NCBI GenBank assembly: GCA_037442205.1
Contig: JBBIQS010000152.1
Location: forward strand, 1-8,686
Length of the DNA: 8,686 nt
Direction of reading: 5' to 3'
DNA from: JBBIQS01 sp037442205
Lineage (GTDB): Bacteria > Myxococcota > Myxococcia > Myxococcales > UBA5297
Both the position numbers and the translations under genes were made by a program. Under the pieces are notes generated by a model that searched no databases, was not told the DNA's origin, and worked only from the letters and a program-made list of their open reading frames with translations. Every line of letters starts with the position of its first letter. The first letter of the stretch is position 1. Of the stretch, positions 1 to 4,729 are shown in pieces.

Positions 1-84
1 CCGCTGGGCCTGTTCGCCGCGGGCGAGTTCCACCTGGCCGACCGCAGCTGGTGGGCGGGTGGTGGGGCTCGAGTGCAGTTCTGA
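1..84 (+). CDS. C-terminal fragment of an unidentified protein
   Basis: The frame is open from the first base of the window and ends at TGA 82-84, giving the last 27 residues of a protein. The visible tail is rich in glycine and aromatic residues (RSWWAGGGARVQF) and ends in phenylalanine. It is too short to identify. A terminal Phe preceded by alternating hydrophobic residues occurs in outer-membrane beta-barrels, but also in many unrelated proteins, so no function is given. The next gene starts 30 bp further on the same strand and has a good ribosome binding site, so this may be the upstream member of the same phage-like operon. Support for coding is the G/C-rich third positions and the tight spacing. 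Confidence 0.5.
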   Translation, partial: PLGLFAAGEFHLADRSWWAGGGARVQF

Positions 85-114
85 TCGCCGGCAGTGACCG
101 GCAGAGGTGACCCC

Positions 115-363
115 ATGAAGTTCCGAAAGAAGCCGGTTGTGATCGAAGCTGTCCAGTTCCGCTCCGGGATGCAGGACGGCGCTCTGGCAGCCGATGTCGT
201 CGAAGGGCGCGTCCGCTACACGGAGGCGGGCACCATGCTCATCGAGACGCTCGAGGGCGTCATGGAGGCGAAGCCGGGCGACTGGGTCATCCGCGGTGTG
301 AAGGGCGAGCTCTACCCCTGCAAGCCGGACATCTTCTCCGCCACCTACGAACCGGCGGAGTAG
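115..363 (+). CDS. Small phage-type protein of unknown function (82 aa)
   Basis: An 82-residue soluble protein without a signal peptide or membrane segment. The start at 115 is chosen over an upstream ATG at 94 because AGAGGTGA (103-110) lies just before it and the protein then begins MKFRKKPVVIEA. From family knowledge, a basic MKFRKKPV-type start combined with a C-terminal PGDW.I.GVKGE.YPCKPDIF signature (here residues 54-74) is typical of small conserved proteins of unknown function in tailed phages and prophages. Both parts are present and the length fits. It is followed 74 bp later by another phage-type small protein on the same strand. Function is unknown. The phage origin is a recognition from memory of the motif, not a search result. 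Confidence 0.8.
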   Translation: MKFRKKPVVIEAVQFRSGMQDGALAADVVEGRVRYTEAGTMLIETLEGVMEAKPGDWVIRGVKGELYPCKPDIFSATYEPAE

Positions 364-437
364 ACGCAGCTCGGGTCCAGTTCTGAGTGGTATCCAAGCG
401 CCGGGTGGTCGGCGGCGCTCACCAGCAGGAGCAGACG

Positions 438-686
438 ATGGCGGTCCGAGCGAAGATGCGATGCATGTTGCTGAAGGACGGAGGGAGCGGTGAGGACGGG
501 CAGATCCGCACGGTCTCGTTCTACCCGGTGCACGAGGACAACGGCTTGAACAAGGAGTGGAGCCGTTGGACGCCCTCGGGCGAGTTGACCCTCACGATCA
601 CGAACCCGGCGGCGCACCGCCAGTTCGAGCTCGGGAAGGTCTACTTCGTCGACATCACTCCGGTCGAGGAAGAGCCGGCGGCCTGA
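438..686 (+). CDS. Small phage-type protein of unknown function (82 aa)
   Basis: An 82-residue protein. I chose the ATG at 438 because AGGAG (427-431) sits six bases upstream and the protein then begins MAVRAKMRCMLL. An in-frame ATG at 387 has no comparable site. Residues 27-75 carry a pattern I recognise from small uncharacterised phage proteins: SFYPVHEDN, then NKEWSRWTPSGELTLTITNP, then a QFELGKVYFVDITP ending. The repeated short beta strands suggest a compact beta fold; there are no membrane segments. It lies between another phage-type gene and a DNA methyltransferase on the same strand, which fits an accessory segment of a prophage. No biochemical role is known to me. Confidence 0.78.
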   Translation: MAVRAKMRCMLLKDGGSGEDGQIRTVSFYPVHEDNGLNKEWSRWTPSGELTLTITNPAAHRQFELGKVYFVDITPVEEEPAA

Positions 687-717
687 CCAGCCAGGCTCCA
701 ATGCTGTGATCGCCAGC

Positions 718-747
718 CCCGCCGTCGCCCCCGGGGGTGGCGGCGGG
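718..747 (+). other. Large G+C hairpin between phage-type gene and methyltransferase
   Basis: The 15 bases 718-732 pair with 733-747 around a CCCCC/GGGGG centre. All 15 positions pair, two of them as G-T wobbles. Since a real hairpin needs a loop, the practical form is about 13 bp with a CCGG loop. Only a short ATTT follows (753-756), so it is not a classic Rho-independent terminator. It may still end or attenuate transcription between the small phage gene and the methyltransferase, or act as a protein-binding palindrome. Confidence 0.4.
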
Positions 748-872
748 CATCGCATTTCAGCGCCAGCGAGCGAGGGGCACCTCGCCGCTGGCGTTCACGG
801 CGCGCAGCTCGGCGCCGGTCTCATCCCTTCCGCTGGTGGTGGTGACCCCGCCGCCTGCCGGAGACCACCTCC

Positions 873-1502
873 ATGCACAGCAGCACCACCGTGTCCGCAG
901 TCCTCACCCGCCGCGCTCCCTGGCACCTTGAGCACGGCGACTGCCTCAGCGTCCTGAGGCAGATCCCCGACGGCGCCGTCGACGCCGTGGTCACCGACCC
1001 GCCCTACGGGATCGGCTACCGGAACACCCGCGGCCAGACCGTGGCCAACGACGGCGCGCCGTTCGTCTGGGACAAGGGCTCCCACGGGATGGGCGACACC
1101 GCCGCGCAGTTCGGCCCTCAACACGAGGTGATGTGGTTCGCCACCAAGGGGAAGTTCAAGTTCCCTGGGCGCCGGCCGGTCTCGGTGCTGCGCGCCGCGC
1201 GGGTGCCGCATGGGCAGGTGGTGCACCCGACCGAGAAGCCGGTGCCGCTGATGGCCGAGCTGCTCAGCGTGGTGGTCCCCGCCGGCGGCCTGGTGCTCGA
1301 CCCTTTCTCCGGGAGCGGTTCGACTGGCGCTGCGGCGCGGGCGCGGGGCTTCCGGTTCCTCGGCGTGGAGCTCGACGCTGGGCACGCCGCCACGGCGCGC
1401 GTGCTCGAGGCGGCTGAGCAGCTCGGGGCCGAGCTGGTGGCGACTTCGGCAGGCCTGGCGCGTGCCGAGTGTTCGGTGGAGCTGCCGACGCTGGCGGGGT
1501 AG
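873..1502 (+). CDS. Phage-type site-specific DNA methyltransferase, probably internally deleted
   Basis: A 209-residue protein of the N6-adenine/N4-cytosine methyltransferase family, which transfers methyl from S-adenosylmethionine to a base in DNA. The catalytic motif TDPPYGIGYR is at residues 41-50. HPTEKP (118-123) and the SAM-binding motif LDPFSGSGSTG (142-152), followed by FLGVELD (162-168), come after it, so the order is catalytic motif first, as in beta-class enzymes. In phage relatives I know, about 50 residues with an LKPGG-type strand and a conserved Trp/Phe stretch separate the APFVW segment from a VVWDR.SHGMGD segment. Here APFVWDKGSHGMGD (62-75) is continuous, so the core of the fold is missing. 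It is therefore probably inactive or on its way to becoming a pseudogene, although the frame is intact. GGAG at 860-863 is a modest ribosome binding site. Confidence 0.82.
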   Translation: MHSSTTVSAVLTRRAPWHLEHGDCLSVLRQIPDGAVDAVVTDPPYGIGYRNTRGQTVANDGAPFVWDKGSHGMGDTAAQFGPQHEVMWFATKGKFKFPGRRPVSVLRAARVPHGQVVHPTEKPVPLMAELLSVVVPAGGLVLDPFSGSGSTGAAARARGFRFLGVELDAGHAATARVLEAAEQLGAELVATSAGLARAECSVELPTLAG

Positions 1503-1510
1503 AGTGCGCT

Positions 1511-1569
1511 CGACACCCCGGGCGCTGCACTAGGTCCCCCCCTCCCCCTGGCGCGGTTCCGGGGTGTCG
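1511..1569. terminator. Inverted repeat between convergent genes
   Basis: CGACACCCCGG (1511-1521) is matched exactly by its complement at 1559-1569. A further GCGC/GCGC pair inside (1522-1525 and 1551-1554) could extend the stem with a bulge. It sits between the convergent ends of the methyltransferase (1502) and the minus-strand gene ending at 1575, where a bidirectional terminator is expected. There is no T-run on either side, and the loop is long and C-rich, so it would not be a canonical intrinsic terminator. Confidence 0.4.
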
Positions 1570-1574
1570 CTCCC

Positions 1575-1829
1575 CTACAACTTCAACTCGCCGATGGTCA
1601 GGATCGCCGATCCAATCGCGATCCCGCCGGGGGCGGCCTCGTTCCAGAGCCGGTCCTTGACCTGCTTCGAGGCATCGCTAGGGCCAGGGAACTTGCTCCC
1701 TGAGGGGATGGTGGCAGCAGCGCGCAGCAGGTGGATCGCCATCCAGTTCTCTTCGGTTTCGGGAAGTACTCCCAGCGCAGCGTGGATGGCCTTCTTGAGC
1801 CAGGTGGCCTCTTCGTTTCGGTCGGACAT
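1575..1829 (-). CDS. Uncharacterised small protein (84 aa)
   Basis: An 84-residue protein on the minus strand. The start at 1829 is decided by a strong site: on the minus strand GGAGGG precedes the ATG with a five-base gap, while the upstream in-frame ATG at 1904 has none. The N-terminal half looks alpha-helical (EEATWLKKAIHAALGVLP, then ENWMAIHLLRAAATI, residues 6-41). A middle segment with GSKFPGPSDASKQ follows, and the C-terminus is hydrophobic (GGIAIGSAILTIGEL) but too polar at its edges to be a clear membrane anchor. I do not recognise the family. It is convergent with the methyltransferase and lies inside the presumed element, about 300 bp from its end. A small phage accessory or regulatory protein is possible but unsupported. 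Confidence 0.65.
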   Translation of the reverse strand: MSDRNEEATWLKKAIHAALGVLPETEENWMAIHLLRAAATIPSGSKFPGPSDASKQVKDRLWNEAAPGGIAIGSAILTIGELKL

Positions 1830-2127
1830 GGTCCCTCCGGTGAGCCCCGCTCCAGGCGGGGAGAAGACGCGCTTGACGACGCTCTGTTGGTCGCGCGCAT
1901 TCAAGACGGAGATGGCCCACGCCGGCGGCGCCGGCCTGGGAAACTCCCGAATCTGGGCTGTTCAGGGGTGGTTTTTCGTTGCCGTCAGGTTGCCGTGCGG
2001 GCGTGGCCGGCAGGAATCGTGCCGCTCTGGCGTGCATCGGCGTGCATCGGAGGTTCCCGAGAGAAAACGGCTGCTTATGCGGTAAGCGCGCGTCCCCGCT
2101 CAGCTTTTCCTAGCCCACTTCTGATTT
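1830..2127. other. Intergenic region at the inner side of the element end
   Basis: No convincing gene is seen in these 298 bp. It holds the 5' leader of the minus-strand gene ending at 1575, with two hairpins: CCCCGC/GCGGGG (1845-1861, loop TCCAG), just upstream of that gene's ribosome binding site, and CCCA-C-GCCGGC/GCCGGC-C-TGGG (1916-1940, one mismatch). It also holds an exact tandem 10-bp repeat (2031-2050) and a locally less GC-rich stretch from about 2052 to 2135. Such a composition next to a presumed attachment site would suit integrase or excisionase arm sites. No integrase gene lies here. Confidence 0.4.
2031..2050. repeat. Tandem 10-bp direct repeat near the attachment site
   Basis: CGTGCATCGG occurs twice back to back (2031-2040, 2041-2050), about 80 bp inside the tmRNA-like sequence. 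Exact short direct repeats in this position could be arm-type sites for a tyrosine integrase. Two copies of a 10-mer are also compatible with a simple local duplication. Confidence 0.4.
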
Positions 2128-2150
2128 TTCGATTCCCGCCGCCTCCACTA
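2128..2150 (+). mobile_element. Putative attachment site: 3' end fragment of tmRNA (ssrA) or tRNA-Ala
   Basis: TTCGATTCCCGCCGCC followed by TCCACTA reproduces the 3' end of a tRNA-like molecule. It has the T-loop and 3' T-stem (TTCGATT CCCGC, 2128-2139) and the 3' acceptor strand CGCCTCC (2140-2146), followed by an A at the discriminator position (2147). The T at acceptor position 70 would form the G3-U70 pair diagnostic of alanine acceptors, which tmRNA shares. This exact ending is typical of bacterial tmRNA genes as I remember them. The bases before 2128 cannot form the other half of the T-stem, so homology starts abruptly in the T-loop. That is the signature of a displaced 3' fragment left by an integrase. 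CTA replaces the usual CCA. A terminator follows within 7 bp, as after a real tmRNA gene. The element would lie to the left, and an intact ssrA beyond the left edge of the window. Confidence 0.65.
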
Positions 2151-2156
2151 GGAAAG

Positions 2157-2186
2157 ACCGCCCGCGGTTGGGGCGGTTTTTCTTTT
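2157..2186 (+). terminator. Rho-independent terminator after the tmRNA-like fragment
   Basis: ACCGCCC (2157-2163) pairs with GGGCGGT (2171-2177) across a short loop and is followed by the T-rich tract TTTTTCTTTT (2177-2186). The sequence and its distance from the acceptor end suit the native terminator of a stable RNA gene. That supports reading 2128-2150 as the original, displaced end of the host ssrA or tRNA gene rather than a chance match. Confidence 0.85.
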
Positions 2187-2335
2187 GGGTGGAACGAGGC
2201 CCCTGACTCAGGCCCCTGGGGGTCGGTGGCGCTAGGTGGGCCCCTGACATGAAGAGCGCGCCCGTGGTGCCGCAATAGGTGCTCTCGACCTCATCACCCT
2301 GCTCCGCTACCATCCGGCCTTCGCCGAGGGGCCCG

Positions 2336-3010
2336 ATGTTCCGATGGCTTCGCAGACGTGAGAAATCGCCCGCGCCGAGCATGAGGGAAACCCTCTTCGG
2401 ATACCTGCCCGCCGAGCAGAGGCCGCCCGAGGGGGCGTCTCCCATTGAGCCCTGGACGAGCTTCGTTCGCGCGCGCGACACGGCTCACGCGGAACCTGCT
2501 CAGGCGATTCGGATTCTTCGCGAAATCCTTGGCGAGCCTGGCCTGGAATCGCGCCACTATCTTCAGGCGTGGTGCCGCCTTCGGGAACTCGGCGTGAGCC
2601 CGGAGCCTGAGGCAGCCAAGGCAGTGCTTGGAGTAGTCGTCGAGGTTGCGCTGCCCAAGGGCCTCGACCTGGTCGCCGGCTACGCGGACCACTCCGCGCG
2701 GTACTTCAACTTCAGCGGCGCTGCCGTCGTCTGGGATCATCCCGACTCCCGACTGGACGGCGACGTGGACGCGCTGCTGGATGCCGGATGCTCGATCGCC
2801 AAGCACGCAGGGCACTGGGACGGCCCGCGTCCTACGCCTCCGCAGCAGGGCCAGGCACGCATCAACTTGCTTACCCCAGGGGGGCTCATCTTTGGACAGG
2901 GACCGATGGCAGACCTGGCGCGGGACCCTTTGGGCGGGCGTGCGCTGACTGCGGCGACAAGCCTGATGCAGAAGCTTATCGACCTGCGCTCCCCTGGAGA
3001 GCCTTCGTAG
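2336..3010 (+). CDS. Uncharacterised conserved protein (224 aa)
   Basis: A 224-residue, probably cytoplasmic protein. The start at 2336 is preceded by GAGGGG (2326-2331) and gives the basic start MFRWLRRREK; the ATG at 2279 lacks a site. Residues 17-85 are helical, with a motif RETLFGYLPAEQ and a SRHYLQAWCRLRELGV helix resembling one helical-repeat unit. Residues 98-137 form a beta-rich stretch (VVVEVALPKGLDLVAGYADHS, then ARYFNFSGAAVVWDHPD). Residues 165-215 carry GPRPTPPQQGQARINLLTPG and FGQGPM. I recall similar uncharacterised proteins in myxobacteria and other bacteria, with the ARY.NFSGA..W and INLLTPGGL..GQGP blocks conserved, but I know no function. It is the first gene outside the presumed element end, 150 bp past the tmRNA terminator, and its own downstream terminator is not clear. 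Confidence 0.75.
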   Translation: MFRWLRRREKSPAPSMRETLFGYLPAEQRPPEGASPIEPWTSFVRARDTAHAEPAQAIRILREILGEPGLESRHYLQAWCRLRELGVSPEPEAAKAVLGVVVEVALPKGLDLVAGYADHSARYFNFSGAAVVWDHPDSRLDGDVDALLDAGCSIAKHAGHWDGPRPTPPQQGQARINLLTPGGLIFGQGPMADLARDPLGGRALTAATSLMQKLIDLRSPGEPS

Positions 3011-3253
3011 CCTTCGGGGATGCCCGGCGGTTTTCCAGCGCGCGAAGTTCGGAGAAGCGGTAGCCCACGACGACCTGCGTCCGCATCGCGATGCACCGCC
3101 CCGGCTCGCGCCGGACCTCCCGGAGCTGCTTGAACGCCCTCTCCTCGTCGGCGGGCGTCCACCAGTTTTCCGAGTCCTCTGAAGCTGCTGGGTGGCCACG
3201 GCGATCCTCTGGCCGTGAGAGATGCCGGGATCGCTCGGTTCGCAGGTCTTCAT
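2976..3253 (-). pseudogene. Possible frameshifted gene remnant
   Basis: On the minus strand, codons from 3161 down to about 3025 are almost all G/C-ending and encode a plausible charged helical protein (WTPADEERAFKQLREVRREP, then MRTQVVVGYRFSELRALE). The frame stops at 2976-2978, and this last part overlaps the end of the plus-strand gene. It has no good start. A second minus frame offers an ATG at 3253 (MKTCEPSDPGISHGQRIAVA) with a similar codon bias, and the two could be joined by a single shift near 3165-3180. This looks like a decayed gene, but I do not recognise the family. It might also be codon-like noise in GC-rich DNA. Confidence 0.3.
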
Positions 3254-3404
3254 GTTCGCCGGTCCCACGCACCGAGCTCTTCTCAGGCAAGGTGGAGCCA
3301 AGAAGGCGTCGCCATGCCTGCCAACCAGGCGGCCGGGCCCCCGATGCGCCGGGCTCTAATGCTGCTCGAGGCGACCTGCGCCCGGAGCGCCGCAGCCCCT
3401 GGTC

Positions 3405-3463
3405 GGCAGGCGCGGAACGCTCCGCAGCGCGGGCCTCCCGCTTCTGTGTGAAGGCCTCCGTCG
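3405..3463. repeat. Dispersed imperfect repeat, copy 1
   Basis: These 59 bp match 4630-4687 at about 80 percent by eye, with one single-base length difference in the middle. Shared blocks include GCGGAACG, AGCGCGGGC and GAAGGCCT. The core CGGAACGCTCCG (3413-3424) is a palindrome with one mismatch. The sequences on either side of the two copies are not alike, so this is a bounded element and not a large duplication. It looks like a REP-like or miniature non-coding repeat. Confidence 0.6.
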
Positions 3464-3489
3464 GCCATGCCCCGGCCAACGGAAGGCCT

Positions 3490-3637
3490 GTCGGACATCC
3501 CCGCAGGTCAGTTGGACATCCCCGCAGGTCAGTTGGACACCCCCGCAGGTCAGTTGGACACCCCCGCAGGCCAGTTGGACACCGCCCGCAAGCCAGTTGG
3601 ACACCCCCGCAGGCCAGTTGGACACCAGTTCAAGCCA
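3490..3637. repeat. Minisatellite: seven tandem units of 21 bp
   Basis: The unit is GTTGGACACCCCCGCAGGTCA with few substitutions. Units are at 3490-3510, 3511-3531, 3532-3552, 3553-3573, 3574-3595, 3596-3616 and 3617-3637. Units 1 and 2 have ACATCCCC, the last four end in CCA rather than TCA, and the seventh has diverged in its second half. Unit 5 has one extra base, which shifts the reading frame, so although 21 is a multiple of three the array does not encode one continuous heptapeptide repeat. A non-coding array is more likely. There are no spacers, so it is not CRISPR. Confidence 0.9.
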
Positions 3638-3760
3638 GTCCAGCCGGCCTCAGGGCTCCGAAGACAGGGCTTCGAACTCCGGCATAGACTGCCGCCGCAG
3701 TGTTCGTGACCGCTCTTGGGAGGGCTGGCCACGGGGGAAGCCGCGAGAGAGAGGGCAAGA

Positions 3761-4240
3761 ATGAACTACACCCGAATCGATACGCAGAAGCTCAAGGACG
3801 ACCTGGCGAAGGCCGAGGCGCTGGTGGATGAGATGGACAAGCTGCTGACGCCCTACGCGGTGAGCCTCACCGATCCGCAGCGGCTGGCGATGCCCAAGGC
3901 GCGCGAGGGCTTCGACAAGGCAGGTCGCAGCCTGGCCCGCGCCATGGCCAGCCACCCGGACATCGGCGCGCTGACCGAGTTCAATCCGGCGGCGGTGGTC
4001 GAGGACCTCGACAACGCCCAGGCGCTGGCGCCTCTCGCCGAGCGCCTGGGGGCCATCGCGCAGCGGCTGGCGGACACCAAGACCACCTGGACCGCCGAGG
4101 CCTGGGTGCCCAGCCTCAACGTCTACGCGGTGGCCAAGGTCAAGGCCAAGTCAGACGGACGCATGAAGGCCCTGCTCGAGCCGCTGCAGGAGATCTTCGC
4201 CGTCATGCGCAAGAAGGCCGAGTCGAAGCCGCTGGCATAA
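3761..4240 (+). CDS. Uncharacterised helical protein (159 aa)
   Basis: A 159-residue soluble protein. The start at 3761 follows a purine-rich GAGAGAGAGGG tract by about six bases; an in-frame ATG at 3716 has no site. It is almost entirely alpha-helical and charged: residues 5-30 (DTQKLKDDLAKAEALVDEMD), 45-66, 76-107 and 112-157. A short linker PYAVSLTDPQRLAMPKA (31-47) follows the first helix. This arrangement, with an SLT..(Q/E)R...PK motif after helix 1 and a late AEAWVPSLNVYAVAKVKAKS segment (112-131), resembles a widespread family of uncharacterised four-helix bundle proteins that I remember from Bacteroidota and other phyla, in which the late segment reads roughly SEAYVAAL.FYN..K.A. No function is known to me. 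It is followed by a strong terminator and is probably a single-gene unit. Confidence 0.75.
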   Translation: MNYTRIDTQKLKDDLAKAEALVDEMDKLLTPYAVSLTDPQRLAMPKAREGFDKAGRSLARAMASHPDIGALTEFNPAAVVEDLDNAQALAPLAERLGAIAQRLADTKTTWTAEAWVPSLNVYAVAKVKAKSDGRMKALLEPLQEIFAVMRKKAESKPLA

Positions 4241-4263
4241 GACCAACCAACTTCCCCAGCCTC

Positions 4264-4300
4264 GGAGGTGGGCGACATCGCGGCCGCCCATCTCCTTTTT
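4264..4300 (+). terminator. Strong Rho-independent terminator
   Basis: GGAGGTGGGCG (4264-4274) pairs along 11 positions with CGCCCATCTCC (4285-4295), with one G-T wobble and a ten-base loop, and five T residues follow directly (4296-4300). It lies 23 bp after the stop of the helical-protein gene at 4240 and separates it from the small membrane protein at 4355. Confidence 0.93.
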
Positions 4301-4354
4301 GTCTCACCGGTAGGACCGAAGCCACCTTGACGTTGGCGCCAATCGAGAGAATCC

Positions 4355-4591
4355 ATGGACGCTCTCTCCATCCTGCTCCTCGCCGCCTCCGGCATCGCCA
4401 GCGCGGTGTGCGAGGTGCTGCTTTGGAAAGGCGACGGTTCCCGGCTGTGGAAGTTGGCCTGGACTCCGATCGTGCTGCTGCCGGTGTTCGGCCCGGTCTT
4501 CTTCGGAGGCTTCTACCGAGTGCCTTCGGTCCAGGCACCGGCTGATCGCGCCGCCGGCCGCGACTGGGATGTCCTGCCGCCGGAGCACTAA
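4355..4591 (+). CDS. Small membrane protein (78 aa)
   Basis: A 78-residue protein with two hydrophobic segments: residues 4-23 (LSILLLAASGIASAVCEVLL), and 33-53 (LAWTPIVLLPVFGPVFFGGFY) after a charged turn KGDGSRLWK. A polar tail of 25 residues ends in DWDVLPPEH. The second segment resembles the W..IVLLP..GP pattern of the short PLDc_N-type membrane domain found at the N-terminus of cardiolipin synthases and as stand-alone small proteins, but the match is by eye and partial. The start at 4355 has a weak GAGAGA (4345-4350). Coding support comes from the clean hydrophobic pattern and its position just after a terminator. Function unknown. Confidence 0.7.
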   Translation: MDALSILLLAASGIASAVCEVLLWKGDGSRLWKLAWTPIVLLPVFGPVFFGGFYRVPSVQAPADRAAGRDWDVLPPEH

Positions 4592-4627
4592 AACAACCAC
4601 GGGCCAATTCCAAGATGTGCGGCCGTG
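4588..4627 (-). terminator. Possible minus-strand terminator
   Basis: Read on the minus strand, CACGGCC (4627-4621) pairs with GGCCCGTG (4605-4598), with one bulged base, and is followed by GTTGTTTT. It would end transcription of the membrane protein gene that stops at 4730, about 100 bp upstream on that strand. The T-rich part overlaps the stop codon of the plus-strand small membrane protein. The loop is long (15 bases), so strength is uncertain. Confidence 0.4.
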
Positions 4628-4629
4628 CA

Positions 4630-4687
4630 GACAGGTGCGGAACGTTCCGTAGCGCGGGCTTCCAGTCCTGGGCGAAGGCCTGCGTCG
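4630..4687. repeat. Dispersed imperfect repeat, copy 2
   Basis: This 58-bp copy corresponds to 3405-3463 and contains the perfect 12-bp palindrome CGGAACGTTCCG (4638-4649), where copy 1 has a single mismatch. Shared blocks continue through AGCGCGGGC and GCGAAGGCCT to the TCG at 4685-4687. It lies in the short gap between two convergent genes, within the probable 3' untranslated region of the minus-strand membrane protein gene. Confidence 0.6.
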
Positions 4688-4729
4688 TGATGCGCAGTCG
4701 CCCGCGGCTGGGCTCTCGATTTCGGGCGA

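Larger units (their letters stand above)
3011..3760. other. Gene-poor 750-bp region with repeats
   Basis: No intact gene is supported here. From left to right it contains a possible minus-strand gene remnant (to 3253), a stretch without recognisable features (3254-3404), one copy of a dispersed palindromic repeat (3405-3463), a seven-unit 21-bp minisatellite (3490-3637), and about 120 bp leading to the gene at 3761, presumably with its promoter. Open frames across it have irregular codon use, and a one-base insertion in the repeat array breaks every frame. I could not identify a convincing promoter. Confidence 0.55.

Noticed and set aside
795..1385. Minus-strand frame opposite the methyltransferase
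   Set aside because: Composition of His/Arg/Pro-rich antisense noise; the plus strand has recognisable methyltransferase motifs.
2198..2248. Three GGCCCCTG words downstream of the tmRNA terminator as a regulatory repeat
   Set aside because: The spacing is irregular and the copies are short; in such GC-rich DNA this can be chance.
1564..2252. Plus-strand open frames around 1564-2252
   Set aside because: They are antisense to the 84-residue gene with a strong ribosome binding site and extend through hairpins, the tmRNA-like fragment and its terminator.
3215..3451. Small plus-strand gene starting at 3215 or 3312
   Set aside because: No clear ribosome binding site, low-complexity Ala/Arg composition, and it runs into the dispersed repeat.
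3490..3637. CRISPR array
   Set aside because: The units are directly joined without unique spacers and no cas genes are seen; it is a tandem repeat.
3091..3687. Plus-strand coding of the 21-bp repeats as a heptapeptide-repeat protein
   Set aside because: The 22-base fifth unit shifts the frame, codon use is irregular and there is no ribosome binding site.
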